From Channallabes apus (taxonomy: Eukaryota; Chordata; Actinopteri; Siluriformes; Clariidae), in contig CM060105.1 in the NCBI GenBank assembly GCA_030522415.1, positions 14,180,277-14,244,276 of the forward strand: a DNA stretch of 64,000 nt, given 5' to 3'. The notes beneath the pieces were generated by a model, which was given only the letters and a program-made list of their open reading frames with translations, was not told where the DNA came from and did not search any database. The translations under genes were made by a program, and so were the position numbers. Shown piece after piece: positions 22,853 through 34,135 of the stretch (within the stretch, counting starts at the first letter, position 1; each line of letters begins with the position of its first letter).

Positions 22853-23656
22853 TGTGGAAAAATTTGATTGGTCTATAATTGTAGTCAAGTGTAAGGTACC
22901 AAATACCCAGAAGGCCTATGTTCAAGTGACCTTGATCCGCTCAATACAATAAAAGAAAAGGCGCCTGCACAACAAATCGAGGAAATGATATAAACAGAGC
23001 AAGTTTAATATAACCAGTTACTCAGAGCTAACAAGTGCAAGAAATAGAGGCGAGGTGCGACCTAAGAATGACCCGTACACACAGAGTGCAAGAAATAGAT
23101 GACTGACGAGTGCAAGAAATAGAGAAACTTTACTAAGAAAAATTAGACAAGGCAGGCAGTGATAACGCATCTTGATAAGGAAGATTTTGAAAAATTGCGG
23201 TTCCAATGAAAGACCAAGTCTTCACAGTGGTCAATAAAACAGGAACAAACAAATCTCTTACCAAAAAAGGGAAAATTGAAGACAGGATCATTTAGGCCCA
23301 CCCAGATATGAATAAATATGAGATGAAGAGGGGAAAACTACGTACCGGGGAAAGGCCACACTAATCGGACCTAAACACAAGAAACTTAGATCGTATGAAT
23401 ATTAAATATGTATTTGACTTAAGGAGGAGCAAAAATGATGTAAGTGTTAAGTGAAGGTATATAAACCATGTAAAACTGGGGAAGGAGGGGAAGCTCGCTG
23501 AATTTTCGTGGGGTGTCTGTTGTCTTCTGGCTGGCCAGTCCAGTGCTGTCCACTTACGTTTGGTTGCAATAAACTTTTTTGCTCTTTCAATCCTCAAGTT
23601 GTTGTTGGGTTTGTGTTTAGAAAATTGGCATAGTTCACAACAAATTTGCCATGACA
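22853..23656 (+). repeat. Retroviral 3' LTR
   Basis: Begins TGTGGAAAA after a purine tract (aggggggaa) and ends CA at the target duplication. It holds a TATA-like tatataa at 23458-23464 and AATAAA at 23568-23573, followed by a T-rich segment, in normal U3-R-U5 order. A near-duplicate purine tract plus TGTGGAAA lies 47 bases upstream (about 22798-22812). Confidence 0.65.
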
Positions 23657-23884
23657 CACGCTTAGAGTTGTAATACTATTTTTCTCTTCACTGTGAATAA
23701 ACCCTTGCGTGTGAATGAGAATGAAAGTGCCGGTATGATCACTGACATTACGAAAGCAGTAGATTCTCAAACACAACTGCTACATGTGAATTTGGGGGAC
23801 ATTTCACATAAGTAAAAAATACAAAATGTTCTTTCTGAAAAAACAAATAGGGATGTATGTTAGGATCATCAGGAGCAATACACA

Positions 23885-24110
23885 CCCTTGAGTCTGTTTG
23901 CATTTGCATGTTATCTCTGTGCTTGGTGGGTTCTCTCCAGGTACCCCGGTTTCCTCCCACAGTTCAAAGACATGCAGATTACAGTAGGTTAAATGGCGTT
24001 CCCAAGTTGCCCATAGAGTGAATGAGCATGTGAGTGTGTGTATGTCTGTGTGCCCTGTGATGGATTACCTTGTGTTACATTGTGAGTGTGAAAGTGATTG
24101 AATGTCCTCT
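23885..24110 (+). repeat. Diverged tRNA-SINE fragment (body only)
   Basis: The SINE body (cttggtgggttctctccagg ... ccctgtgatggatta) is present without the tRNA-like head. Confidence 0.65.
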
Positions 24111-24302
24111 TACTCTTGAATTAAGACGAAAACATCTGGCATCTCCAATGTGTATGTAATCACCTTTCCCATCTTCTAATCATTAAAATAAATCATACAT
24201 TTCATTTCGTTCACAGAAACTTATGTTTATGTTAGATCACTAAAATAAAAGAAAAATCAGCAATCAAAGAAAAATGGCAACTCTTTGTAAATGAATACCC
24301 AT

Positions 24303-24314
24303 TTAATAATAATA

Positions 24315-24347
<33 letters not shown>

Positions 24348-24362
24348 AATAATAATAATAAT
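24303..24362. repeat. (ATT)n/(AAT)n palindromic microsatellite
   Basis: AAT units, then ATT units, then AAT units again, able to fold back on itself. Confidence 0.9.
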
Positions 24363-24764
24363 TTCACATTGCTACCTTGCGAACATTTTTTCAAAACATA
24401 GCCGTAAAGACTGTGACACTGATTTAATTAATTAACATTTTTATCAAAATAGAGACTATATTAATTTAATAACAATTATTTCTGTTCTATTGAAAGAAAT
24501 TGGGATACTGCATGCATGATCAGAGTGCAGAAAGTATAGTTAAATTAAGTCAACAAAACATGACAAAACAACATGAACCACTTTACCACCAACGCAAACC
24601 AAACACAACAGATTCAACGCTAGACAAAATACAAGCGCTGCTAATCAACTGCTAATTTGAGTCATATTTTGTTGGTACTTAATGTTTTGAGTCATATTTT
24701 GTTGGTACTTAATGTTTTAGGAACTTTTTTTTTTTTTTGTATTATTTATTACCTTTATTTCCTT

Positions 24765-24862
24765 CCTTAGTTAACAACTGTGAGCACCTGTAACCGAGCA
24801 TAAGCAATTTCCCTTTGGGATTAATAAAGTTCTTTGAATCTTGAATCTTGAAATCTTGAACA
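24765..24862 (+). repeat. LINE/SINE 3' tail at the boundary between lectin duplicates
   Basis: Carries gggattaataaagttctttg followed by aatcttgaatcttgaaatcttga, a tail shared with the SINE at 61033-61312. Confidence 0.7.
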
Positions 24863-24965
24863 GGCCAAATTTCCCACACCAGTGAATGTGAAGCAACTTA
24901 AAAGTCCCCACACAAAACACAGATTCATGCCTGCAGAGCGCCCTCCGAGGGTCATCGCTGAATTT

Positions 24966-25116
24966 CTACTTATTTATGTTCATTTCGCAAATTGCGAGTA
25001 CAGAAATACTACAGGGGTAATCAGCCCATGTTCTCATTTCAGCTTCAGCAAATTTGCTTCCAGTGACAGCACAGTCCTCATCACCATCATTATTAGGTTC
25101 TCCGTCCCACCAGTAC
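24966..25116 (-). CDS. C-type lectin receptor, last exon (Ca/sugar-binding end of CTLD)
   Basis: After a gttttcag acceptor the - strand frame reads YWWDGEPNNDGDEDCAVTGS, KFAEAEMRTWADYPC, then SISVLAICE and a stop (TAG at 24966-24968). EPN is the mannose-type Ca2+/sugar motif. The usual WND is WAD, which may weaken Ca2+ binding. The final C...ICE gives the closing disulphide. The exon joins the previous one inside an Arg codon (AG|G). Confidence 0.9.
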
Positions 25117-25218
25117 CTGAAAACATCAGAATCAGAATTTAAAAAAATGTCCTCTTTATTTCATTAAATAGAGCTGCAAATAAAAAAAAATTAAATAAGA
25201 TGCACGGTGAGCCTTTAC

Positions 25219-25325
25219 CTAGTGGTCAATGCCGAGCCGTCCACCCATTTCCACTTCCCCTCTTCAGAGGTGTCAGTCAGACCTATCCAAGCCTCAGTAC
25301 CATTGAAGCGTTTACTGATGTATTC
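25219..25325 (-). CDS. C-type lectin receptor, middle CTLD exon
   Basis: Between a ccatttacag acceptor and a gtaaag donor on the - strand. It encodes EYISKRFNGTEAWIGLTDTS then EEGKWKWVDGSALTT. This holds the conserved CTLD core WIGL and the W.W.DG strand, plus an N-glycosylation sequon (NGT). It starts in phase 0 and ends with two bases of an Arg codon. Confidence 0.92.
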
Positions 25326-25419
25326 CTGTAAATGGAAGTGTAGGATATAAAGGGGAAAACGTTGGTCTATTAATAAAGATGAGAAAGTATATTGAAACTG
25401 TGTTTGAATATGTGATGAC

Positions 25420-25544
25420 CTGCTCTTCTCGGCTGTTGATGACCACAAGGTCGGCTCCTCTTGACCTGCAGACCTTCCTAGCATCAGTCCAGCTCTTCGT
25501 CTCATTTGTGATGAAATACATCTCACACTGCAGAGGAGCTTTGT
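25420..25544 (-). CDS. C-type lectin receptor, first CTLD exon
   Basis: The acceptor is cccttttgcag. The exon reads KAPLQCEMYFITNETKSWTD followed by ARKVCRSRGADLVVINSREEQ, with donor gtcatc, which is a weak match. W..AR..C...GA.LV.I.S.EEQ is the classic first half of a CD209/asialoglycoprotein-receptor-like CTLD. The initial AC completes an Asp codon with the G left at the end of the exon at 29081-29315. No stalk exon was recognised between them. Confidence 0.9.
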
Positions 25545-25611
25545 CTGCAAAAGGGTTTATATTTGCAGAGTCAGTGTATTTCCTGCTGAAATAATTCCAC
25601 TTCAATCTAAC

Positions 25612-25905
25612 AATGGTCATTGTTGCCAAGCAGCTTTACAGAATCAAAATTATGGAAATTTCTATGAAATGTGAGAAAATGTGTATGAAATAAAATGACC
25701 AGATTGTTCCTGATGAGCAAACCAAGGGCAATTGTTGCAAAACTCCCTGAGATCGTACTGTAATAGGAAGAAACCTTGAGAGGAACCAGACTCAACAGGG
25801 AACCCATCCTCATCTGGGTGAAACAGATAGCAGGAATTGATCTGCAGTCATACTGTGTGTTAGAAGGTTGGAAGTTTAATACAAGAGATAATGTCTTTAA
25901 GTTCA
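25612..25905 (-). repeat. LINE 3' end, inverted relative to the copy at 27830-28108
   Basis: Contains gaaaccttgagaggaaccag and gaacccatcctcatctgggt, the reverse complement of sequence at 27850-27900. Only the 3' UTR part of the LINE is present. Confidence 0.8.
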
Positions 25906-26247
25906 TATGGAGTCCAGTTTGTTATTGGATGCTCATGTGGACTGTAGGAAACTCCACAGTCAGTGAAGATTTGAGAAGAAACTTCTTCTTAACATCTGTT
26001 TTGTGCACAGGGAGAACTATATATAATATTTTGTTTCGATACTTTTCCCCCTCACTGTAGTTTCTATACCCAGATTTCTGTCATGTTCTTGTTCCTTTTC
26101 CAGTTTTATATATCAGAAGTAAATCTTCACATTTCACAGTTTCACTTCCATATTTGTCAGATAAGTTCTAAGTTTGTCTTTAGTCTCATTATCACATTTA
26201 GAGTTGTAATAGTATGTTTCTCTTCACCGTGAATAAACCATTGCGTG

Positions 26248-28108
26248 TGATGCTGACGACACACAGTTATACGTCTCAACAAAACCTGATGAGAAAAACC
26301 ATCTTACTAAAGTTGAGCAATGTGTGCAGGACATAAGAAATTGGATGCTAATTAACTTCCTTCTGCTTAATCCGGATAAGACAGAAGTTCTAGTCATAGG
26401 ACCGCATACAGCTAGAAGTAAAATCTTAGATCACACCGTAACTTTAGATGGCCTTTCCGTTCCGTCAAATGCAACAGTAAAAGACCTCGGCGTGATTATA
26501 GATTCCAGCCTTTCATTTGAAGCTCATGTAGATAATATCACCAGGATAGCATTCTTTCACCTCAGCAATATTGCCAAAATAAGAAATATATTGTCGCTAA
26601 ACAATGCAGAAAAACTAGTTCATGCTTTTATCACTTCTAGGTTGGACTATTGTAATGCCTTACTGTCTGGTTGTTCAGTTAGGTGCATAAACAAGCTTCA
26701 GCTAGTCCAGAATGCAGCAGCGAGAGTCCTCACTAGAACCAGATGATATGAGCACATCACCCCTATCCTATCTTCACTGCATTGGCTCCCTGTGAAATTT
26801 CGCATTGATTTTAAAATACTACTCTTGACATATAAAGCATTAAATGGTCTCGCGCCGCAGTATCTGAGCGAACGGCTAGTGTCTTACGATCCGCCACGCC
26901 TACTTCGATCAAAGGATGCAGGCTGCTTGTCAGTACCGCGTATTATGAAAACTACAGCTGGGGGCGGAGCTTTTTCTTACAAAACCCCAAAATTATGGAA
27001 TAGTCTTCCAAATAGTGTTCGGGACTCAGACACAGTCTCAGTGTTTAAATCTAGGCTAAAAACCTATTTATTTAGCCAAGCATTTTTATAAATAGATTTG
27101 CCATAAGGTAAAGGAGCAGATCTGGGGGACTCATGGACGTAGAGTATTACGGTGAACTGGTATGTTTAGATGCCGTCTTCCTCACTCTCATTTGATCACT
27201 CAGGTTTGTTGACGGTGAGGTGATTGTTTGCTTTACATCTCAGTTCCCCCTCATGTTTGTGTTTCCTTCTGGCTCTCCCTTTTAGTTATGCTGTCATAGT
27301 TAGTCCTGCCGGAGTCCCTGCTTGCACTCTACAGTAAATATACATTCACATTAGACATTGTGACTGTGACCATACCTAACTGCCATCTCTCCTCTTCTTC
27401 TCTTTCTCCCCCTCTTTCTCTTCACTCTCTCCCCCTGTCTCCCCGTTTCACTCTTTCTCTCTCTCTCTCTCTCTGTCGAGCTACACATGTCATTCCTGAG
27501 CTGCCAGTGACCCAGACTCCCTCTGCCCTCCGGACCTGTCTGATCCATCCTGGTGCACCGTTTCTGGTTGGAGGTCTCGTCGCATGGATGCCCCGTGTGT
27601 CTCTTTGGGATGCGTCTGGTGTCTGGGGATGATTCTATCTACTTAGAAGATGGTTCTGGACTCAACTGGTGTTGTCAGCTGTTTCTCTGAGGACTTGACA
27701 ATTCGATAGTTCAGGACTGGAACTTCCTACAAGTCTACCTGAGTCTCCAATAACTACTGGACTCCATTTTAACATCAATTAACATCAACTATTATAGCTG
27801 AACCTAACACTTAACACTGTATAAATGCAGATCATTTCCTGCTATCTGTTTCACCCAGATGAGGATGGGTTCCCTGTCGAGTCTGGTTCCTCTCAAGGTT
27901 TCTTCCTATTACCATCTCAGGGAGTTTTTCCTCGCCACTGTCGCCCTCGGGCTTGCTCACCAGGGACTATCTGAACATTTTGATTCATACACATTCACAT
28001 TCCATACAAACTTAAATAATTCTTTTGATTGTGTAAAGCTGTTTTGAGACAATGTCAATTGTTAAAAGCGCTATACAAATAAAACTGAATTGAATTGAAT
28101 TGAATGAT
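26248..28108 (+). mobile_element. 5'-truncated LINE (Jockey/CR1/L2-like)
   Basis: Starts abruptly at the catalytic DADD box (DADDTQLYVST). It continues with NWMLINFLLLNPDKTEVLVI, VKDLGVIIDSSLSFEAHVDN and KLQLVQNAAARVLTRTR, then a stop. It resumes after a frame change with LHWLPVKFRIDFKILLLTYK to KSRLKTYLFSQAFL. A CT-rich 3' UTR and a gaattgaattgaattgaa tail follow. It splits the lectin gene's 5' intron; the matching duplicate (23690-23770) lacks it, so the insertion is younger than the duplication. Confidence 0.85.
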
Positions 28109-28439
28109 CTGTGTGATCATTGACATAAAAAAAGCTGTAGATCCTTAAACACAACTGCTACTGGTCAATTTGGGGAACATTTCATATACATAAAAAATAC
28201 CAAGGCTTAACTTAAGAAAATATGCACCTCACCTACTGTAGACCAACACTGTTGTTCTTGCATGTACAGTACAGTATGGATATTAATAATTGAATCAATT
28301 TCATCAGCAAAGTCCTCCATTAACTAGTGTTGCATTTGCAAGGGTATAATAGAAATATCAACACCACCAAATTTGAGTCATGGTGTAAGAAAGGGCACCC
28401 CAAAAAATAACCTTAATTTATGAGGCTATGTGTCACAGT

Positions 28440-28632
28440 ACAGGGAAATGTTTTTCTCATATCCCAGTTAGGAAGTTGGAGTTGGCCATGATACAACACT
28501 CTTAGAGCAGATAGAGTTAAGGCCTTGCTCAAGGGCCCAGCAGTGGCAACTAGATTGTACTGGGGCTTGAACCACTAACCGTCCAATCTATAAGCCAGAT
28601 CCTTAACTGTTTGAGCCACTGCTGCCCCCAAA
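28440..28632 (-). repeat. Interspersed repeat, SINE-like
   Basis: Shares a 'ttgaaccactaacc...taactgtttgagcca' layout with 48480-48660, indicating a dispersed family. Family name not known to me. Confidence 0.5.
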
Positions 28633-29080
28633 TATGTAAACACATCTCATAGGAAAGCGGTTAGTGTTGGGCTGGTGGTGGGTTAACATTTCACAAAGCA
28701 TCTCTATAATACAGAGGGCAATAAATGCACAAATTAATGAAGAGGAAACAATAAATCGATTAAACTAATCAGAGAAACAACATGACCAGGGGGTAGAGAC
28801 ACCAAAACCAAACACCAAAGCAAAGTGAAACATGAGCACATGGTACTGTTCTGGTTGTCCCTAAAAATGAAGAGGAGAGCATTAGCATGATAAAGAACCA
28901 GACAGTAGAGTTTACAGAGATCCCTCATAGTTCACTAAGGATTTGAAGAACATTATGATGGTAGAAACATGAAATGCAATTAAAAAATAAATTCCCACGG
29001 ATTTGATATTATTGGGTAATTGCTAAACTGGTAAACTTGATGTTGAATGATGTGACATATGGGAAGTGCCAACTGCTTAC

Positions 29081-29315
29081 CCAACATCTTCTGGACTTCA
29101 TCTTTCTCAGAGTATAGCCGCTCTATCTCTGTAGTCATGTTGTCACGTCTGATCAGCAACTGGTCTCTTTCTCTTGTCATGTCGTTGAGTTTCACAGACA
29201 GCATTATAATGACGATGAGCAGCACAACACACAGCAGCCCTGCACACACTGCGAACAATCTGGAACATCTGCCCCATGCCGCATTATCTCCTACAGTGGG
29301 GTCAGACACCGACAT
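29081..29315 (-). CDS. C-type lectin receptor, first coding exon (cytoplasmic tail, TM, stalk)
   Basis: The ATG is at 29313-29315. The frame encodes a short cytoplasmic tail, one hydrophobic membrane helix (LFAVCAGLLCVVLLIVIIML) with no signal peptide, and a charged stalk with leucine spacing suggestive of a coiled coil (LNDMTRERDQLLIRRDNMTT, then EIERLYSEKDEVQKML). The donor gtaagc leaves one base, G, in phase with the lectin exon at 25544. This makes a type II receptor like fish CD209-like or CLEC proteins. NMT is a glycosylation sequon. Upstream promoter elements were not identified. Confidence 0.8.
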
Positions 29316-29509
29316 GTTACTGTATAGTTTAATCTAATTTCCACATTAGCACATTTGAAATGTCTCAGAGTAGACAGGAGGTCTGGGGAATGAAAATTGT
29401 CTAGGTATTGGCTCCGTGTAATCTATAATGAGACTCTTACAGTATACTAGCTTTTACATTATGTTTCATCAAGCTCGCATTCTTAACATTAACAAGAGAT
29501 TTGTAGCCT

Positions 29510-29535
29510 TGGTTTTTTTTTTTTTTTTTTTTTGG
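29510..29535. repeat. Poly-T run upstream of the lectin gene
   Basis: A homopolymer of about 22 T bases; likely the A-tail of a - strand retroposon or simple slippage. Confidence 0.7.
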
Positions 29536-29963
29536 ATACGTTTAAAGTGACTTCTTAAGACTCATCATTCATTTGCTCATTTATCTTCAGTAAGCACTTC
29601 ATCCTGGTTATGATTACAATGAATCCATTTGGAAAAATGAGAGAGAAGTATTAATACACTTTGTATTCCTGTCTATCACAATGCTTGACACAATCACAAA
29701 GGCAACATCGCTACTCTCTGCAAAAGTAATAAGACTATTTAAAGCAAAGTACCCGTCAGTGGCGGCTGCTCTAAGACTACAACGGAAACTTCGCTTCCTC
29801 TACTATGTCAGTAAATAAATGCTCATATATGCACTGTCGTATTTATATTTCTTTTAATAAACGTGCACTAGAACGCGTTCCACTTCATGACTAGCTCGTT
29901 CAGAATCAGGTATTTATTGTAGATTGTTTGACGCGATTTTCTCGTCATACATTTCCATGCAGC

Positions 29964-30488
29964 CAGAGGTGTCAAGTAACGAAGTACAAATACTTCATTA
30001 CCTTACTTAAGTAGAAATTTTGGGTATCTATACTTTACTGGAGTAATAATTTTTCAGCCGACTTTTTACTTCTACTCCTTACATATTTAAGCAATTATCT
30101 GTACTTTCTACTCCTGACATTTTAAAAATAGCCTCGTTACTCTATTTTTATGATTAGAACGCGCAATCCCCCCCCCCGGTCACATGATAAAAACGCGCAC
30201 AACTCCCCCCCCCCACATGATCAGAACGCGCACATCGAGCTCCCCTCTCCCCCGCCCCGTTGCATGTTCAGAACGCGCACAACGCCACCCCCCCCCCGTT
30301 GCATGATCAGAAGGCGAGACCTTAATGCTTTTGTCGCCCCTCATGGTACTTTTACTTTTATACTTTAAGTAGTTTTGAAACCAGTACTTTTAAACTTTTA
30401 CTTAAGTAAAAAGCTTGGGTTGAATTTTTGAACCCTAGTATCTATACTTCTACTCAAGTAATGAATGCGAATACTTTTGACACCACTG
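29964..30488. mobile_element. Non-autonomous hAT-like element with perfect 8-bp target duplication and internal tandem repeat
   Basis: The ends CAGAGGTGTCAA and TTGACACCACTG are inverted, and the inner arms (caagtaacgaagtacaaata versus the complement of actcaagtaatgaatgcgaa) also pair. CATGCAGC occurs on both sides (29956-29963 and 30489-30496). Eight-bp duplications and CAGNGGTG ends fit hAT. The middle (30150-30315) holds about four imperfect units of 35-45 bases with atgatcagaacgcgcacaa and C-runs. No transposase. Confidence 0.8.
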
Positions 30489-30496
30489 CATGCAGC

Positions 30497-30870
30497 ACAG
30501 CGCGTTAAACCCTCCTGAAGCCCAGCTTCACTGGAGCTCTATGGGCAGCACAGAGGAGCTTTTTTCACTGCAGAAAAGCTGGACGGTAATTGGATAAATG
30601 CACCAAATCGTCACTTTCAGGGAAGCTCAGCTTCTCTGGGAGTGAATGGAGCAGTGGGCGGGCCAGGACTCTGGGCTGCTGCATGATGATTGGGGGAGCT
30701 GTTTAAAGGGCGGAACGCTTTTTTTGATTGACAGCATGTCTTAAGTATACATCAGCGCTACAGAGATTCGTGTTCAGCCCCATGCGGATTTGCAGGCGAA
30801 GTGGTACGACGAACTGCTGCACTCTGTATTCTTTGCTGGTGATATAAACCATTTTTGTTTGTACAAATCA
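30497..30870. repeat. Interspersed repeat, unidentified family
   Basis: Includes paired cttcactggagctctatggg and gaagctcagcttctctggga segments. Together with 29757-29955 (starting cagtggcggctg) it may form an older element into which the hAT-like unit inserted. Confidence 0.4.
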
Positions 30871-31120
30871 TTCTTTAAATAAAAAAAAAACATATTATAG
30901 CGTTCTTGACTTTGCTCCTTGTTTCAGCATTGTAAAGTTAGTTCGTTCATATAATTAAAGTAACTCGTGGAAGTGGAAACTAGCCAGATAGCTTCCGCTG
31001 TTTCAAAAGCTAGCAGCAATTAATAAGACTAATTAACTGTTCTCAGTTCCTTTTTAAACCTAAGAGTGTGAAAGTCCACATTCACCAGCTGACCACTTTT
31101 TCATTTTAGACTATAAAATA

Positions 31121-32445
31121 CAGTGGTGTTCAAAATAACATCAGTGTGTTGAAAAAGTGAGTAAAGCTCCATATCCATATAACAACTTTTCATTTTGATC
31201 ACATAAATGCACTGGACATCTACACGTTCTATTCTCAATCACAACATGAAGACAAATGTGCTAAATGGATTATTAGTTTAATGTAAGTGAAAAAAACAAA
31301 TATTAGTCTATTCAAAAAAATAGCAGTGTCATCATTCATCTTTATAAAGTGATGAATTTACTGTTTAAACAAAAATGCTTGAAGTTTAATCTTTCTTCTG
31401 CATCTCTGAACTAATATTTAATTGTATAACCAGGTTTCTGAGAACTGCTTCACATCTGTAACAATTGTACTACACGCCACAATTCCTCTTCATTTCCTGG
31501 TTTTGCCTCAGAAACAGCATTTATAATGTCAGTCTACAAGTTGTTCTATTGGATTAAGGTCTGGCGATCGGGCTGGACGCTCCATAACGTTAATCTTGTT
31601 GGTCTGGAATCAAGATGCTGCTCGTTTACTGGTGTGTTTGGGATCATTGTCTTGTTAAAACACCCATTTTAAGGGCATTTCCTCTTCTGCATGAGGCAAC
31701 ATGACCTCTTTAAATATTCTGATAAACTCAAATTGATCCATGATCCCTGAATTTGAATTTGAAATGTGATAAATAGACCCAACACCACAGTATGAGAAGC
31801 TCCATCCCCATATCATGATGCTTGTGTCTCCATGCTTCACCGTCTTCACAGTGTACTGTGGCTTGAATACAGTGTTTGGGGGCCTAATAAACTGTCTGCG
31901 GCCTCTAGACACAAAAAGGACAATCTTGCTTTCAGTCCACTAAATATTGCGCAATTTCTCTTTAGGCCAGTCAGTGTGTTCTTCGGCGAACTGTAACCTC
32001 TTTTTTCCAACAATGGGACTTTGCGGGGCTTCTTGCTGATAGCTTGACTTCACATAACCGTCTTCTAATAGTAACAGCACTAACAGGTAACTTTAGATGT
32101 TCTTTGAGTCAATTTTGTTATTCTTTGATCCTTTCGAATGGTAGTTTTCCGTTTTCTTCCACGTCTTTCTGGTTTTGGTCTCCATTTTAAAGCTTAAAAA
32201 TAATTTGGTATCATTTTAGCAGAGCAGCCGATCATTTTCTGCACCTCTTTGTATGTTCTCCATCTCTAATCAACCTTTGAATCAAGAGTACGCTGTTGTT
32301 CTGAACAATGTCTGGACGACCCATTTTACTCTGATTTTCAGAGAGAAACGCACAGGATGACCTTTTCTGCATTTATCTTTAAATAAGGGGAAATGGAGCT
32401 TTACTCACATTTTTCAACACACTGCTATTATTTTGAACACCACTG
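31121..32445 (-). mobile_element. Nearly full-length Tc1-like transposon, dead transposase
   Basis: Terminal inverted repeats are cagtggtgttcaaaataa and its counterpart near ttattttgaacaccactg; inner arms share gagtaaagctccat/atggagctttactc. The - strand transposase reads TVKTVKHGDTSIMIWGWSFS, YGVG-like sequence and HAEEEMPLKWVF followed by a stop. NDPKHTSK and SPDLNPIE blocks follow in the same order. A TA precedes the left end at 31119-31120. Confidence 0.85.
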
Positions 32446-32931
32446 TCGGTATGTATAAAGTGCATGTGTAAGGAATAAAACACGTTGGGCATGCTGGTTT
32501 AGGGAAATGATAAAAAATGGACAGGTGTGTTAAACTTACTCTTACCATCATAAAACTGATTACTTTCCAATACGTTCCAATGTCCTGAAGTGTATTATTG
32601 ATCTTATACAGTACAACACTAAATTAGTGGTTATGTTTTCATTAATGTTTTTTCTGCATGCAGAACTTAGTAATCTGCAAAGAAACTACAGGAAAAAAAT
32701 AGCCTATATTTGGACAACTACAGCACTGTCATTACATCATGCGTACAACTTTTTCATTCAAATGCACTTTGTCCTGATTCGTCATGATTGCTGTAAAACA
32801 GAGTCCATGTTCTGATTGAGAACCCATGGCATGCAGTGGACAAACAGGTTTGAGTTATGGAGGCTACATTCCACCACACAAAGGTTCTGCTGCCAATGCC
32901 CTGCAGCCGGACACCACAGCACACCCCCACA

Positions 32932-34135
32932 TACACTGTAAAAAATGAATCATGAGGCTTGTAATTTTCATTAAAAAAATTGATGTAATCATTAAAAATA
33001 ATGTGCATATTTCATTTTAAAAAATGTTTTTCTGTGTTTTTTATAATATATTGAGAACATTTCACTAATAAAATTAAGAAATAAATTTTACCTATTTTTT
33101 TAAGGAAATGAGTGCAATTTTTAGGCTTAATTTGAGGAACCATTTAGTCAAAAAATTTGAGGAAAAAAGGTTTCATATTTATTTTAAGAGAATTGGCTCA
33201 ATTACCCGGTTTTATTAAGTCGCCTTCATTTGAATCTCAACAACAGCAGCAGTGGTCAGACGCCATGTTGTAGGAGCAGACGAACAGTCTAAAATGTTAA
33301 GTAGTAAGTTAAGCCCCTTACTAATTTTTATATTTTATTTTTATTCCTTAAATAAGCTCCTTTTGTTGCACTAGTGTCAGCAATATAAATGAAATAAATT
33401 AAACATTGTGAGCATTTCTGAAAACATCCTGTCCGCCATTAGCCATTAGCATACCTGAGTTTGTTGTAGTGTCTCCACAGTTCACTGAAACACGTTTTGG
33501 GGAGTTTGTGTTTTACAATGTTACAAAGATAATGGTTTAGATAGTGGTAGAAATGGTTTACTGTACAAGTTCTCTCAGGTTTTAGTACAGAATGTGACTA
33601 TACCCACAAGAAAAGATGTTAGCATATAATGCTAAACAGTTGATTTCAATGGCATAGAAATTGTCAGTTAGAAACTGTTTTACAAATTGTTTTACAGATC
33701 TTAAAACTGCTGTAAATGTTATATACACTATTTTACACAGTGTTTAATATTTTGATACCAGTGAAACATGAAATAAAAGCATGTTTAACACCAAAATGCA
33801 TTATGTATTAATTTCATTATAAAATATTTTTTTATATTATTAAGTAATTTTCCTTAATACATATGAGTACCTTTTGAAAATCATGATGTGTCTGGCTAAA
33901 TAATTTAGGATGTTTTACATGATTTATTTAAGTAGATTCTGCTAGGGGATAAAATCAAGCCGTAAATACTTAAAAATAATATGCGTCTGGCTAAATAATT
34001 TAGGATTTTTTACATGATTTTTTCAAGTAAATTCCACTAAAAAAAATCAAGACTTAAAAACTGCTTAAAAATATTACGTGCAATTTTGTTACCATATTTT
34101 TTTTAAGTAGATAGCACATAAGTTTTTTACAGTAT
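32932..34135. mobile_element. Non-autonomous TIR element, about 1.2 kb
   Basis: The ends TACACTGTAAAAAA and TTTTTTACAGTATA are inverted. The interior is very AT-rich with internal duplications (ctggctaaataatttaggat occurs at 33890 and 33985). There is no ORF of note. Probably a Tc1/mariner- or hAT-derived MITE. Confidence 0.6.

Larger units (their letters stand above)
18726..23656 (+). mobile_element. Degraded endogenous retrovirus with 4-bp target duplication
   Basis: Comparing the two lectin duplicates shows that the first is interrupted here. CACG precedes TGTGGA at 18722-18725 and CACG follows ...GACA at 23657-23660, while the second duplicate runs straight through (near 26190-26205). 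TG...CA ends with a 4-bp duplication fit a retroviral insertion. Inside, with many stops and frame changes, are pol RNase H-like sequence (about 19940-20300), an integrase-end block (about 21270-21440) and an env tail with membrane segment (about 21660-21800), then a 3' LTR. Later insertions are a SINE at 20715 and a LINE tail at 21470. No functional gene remains, and no clear 5' LTR match was seen. Confidence 0.65.

Noticed and set aside
26324..27091. Two + strand ORFs as host genes
   Set aside because: They are consecutive frames of a 5'-truncated LINE reverse transcriptase.
30150..30320. CRISPR-like array
   Set aside because: Irregular units with C-runs inside a hAT-like element in a vertebrate; a minisatellite.
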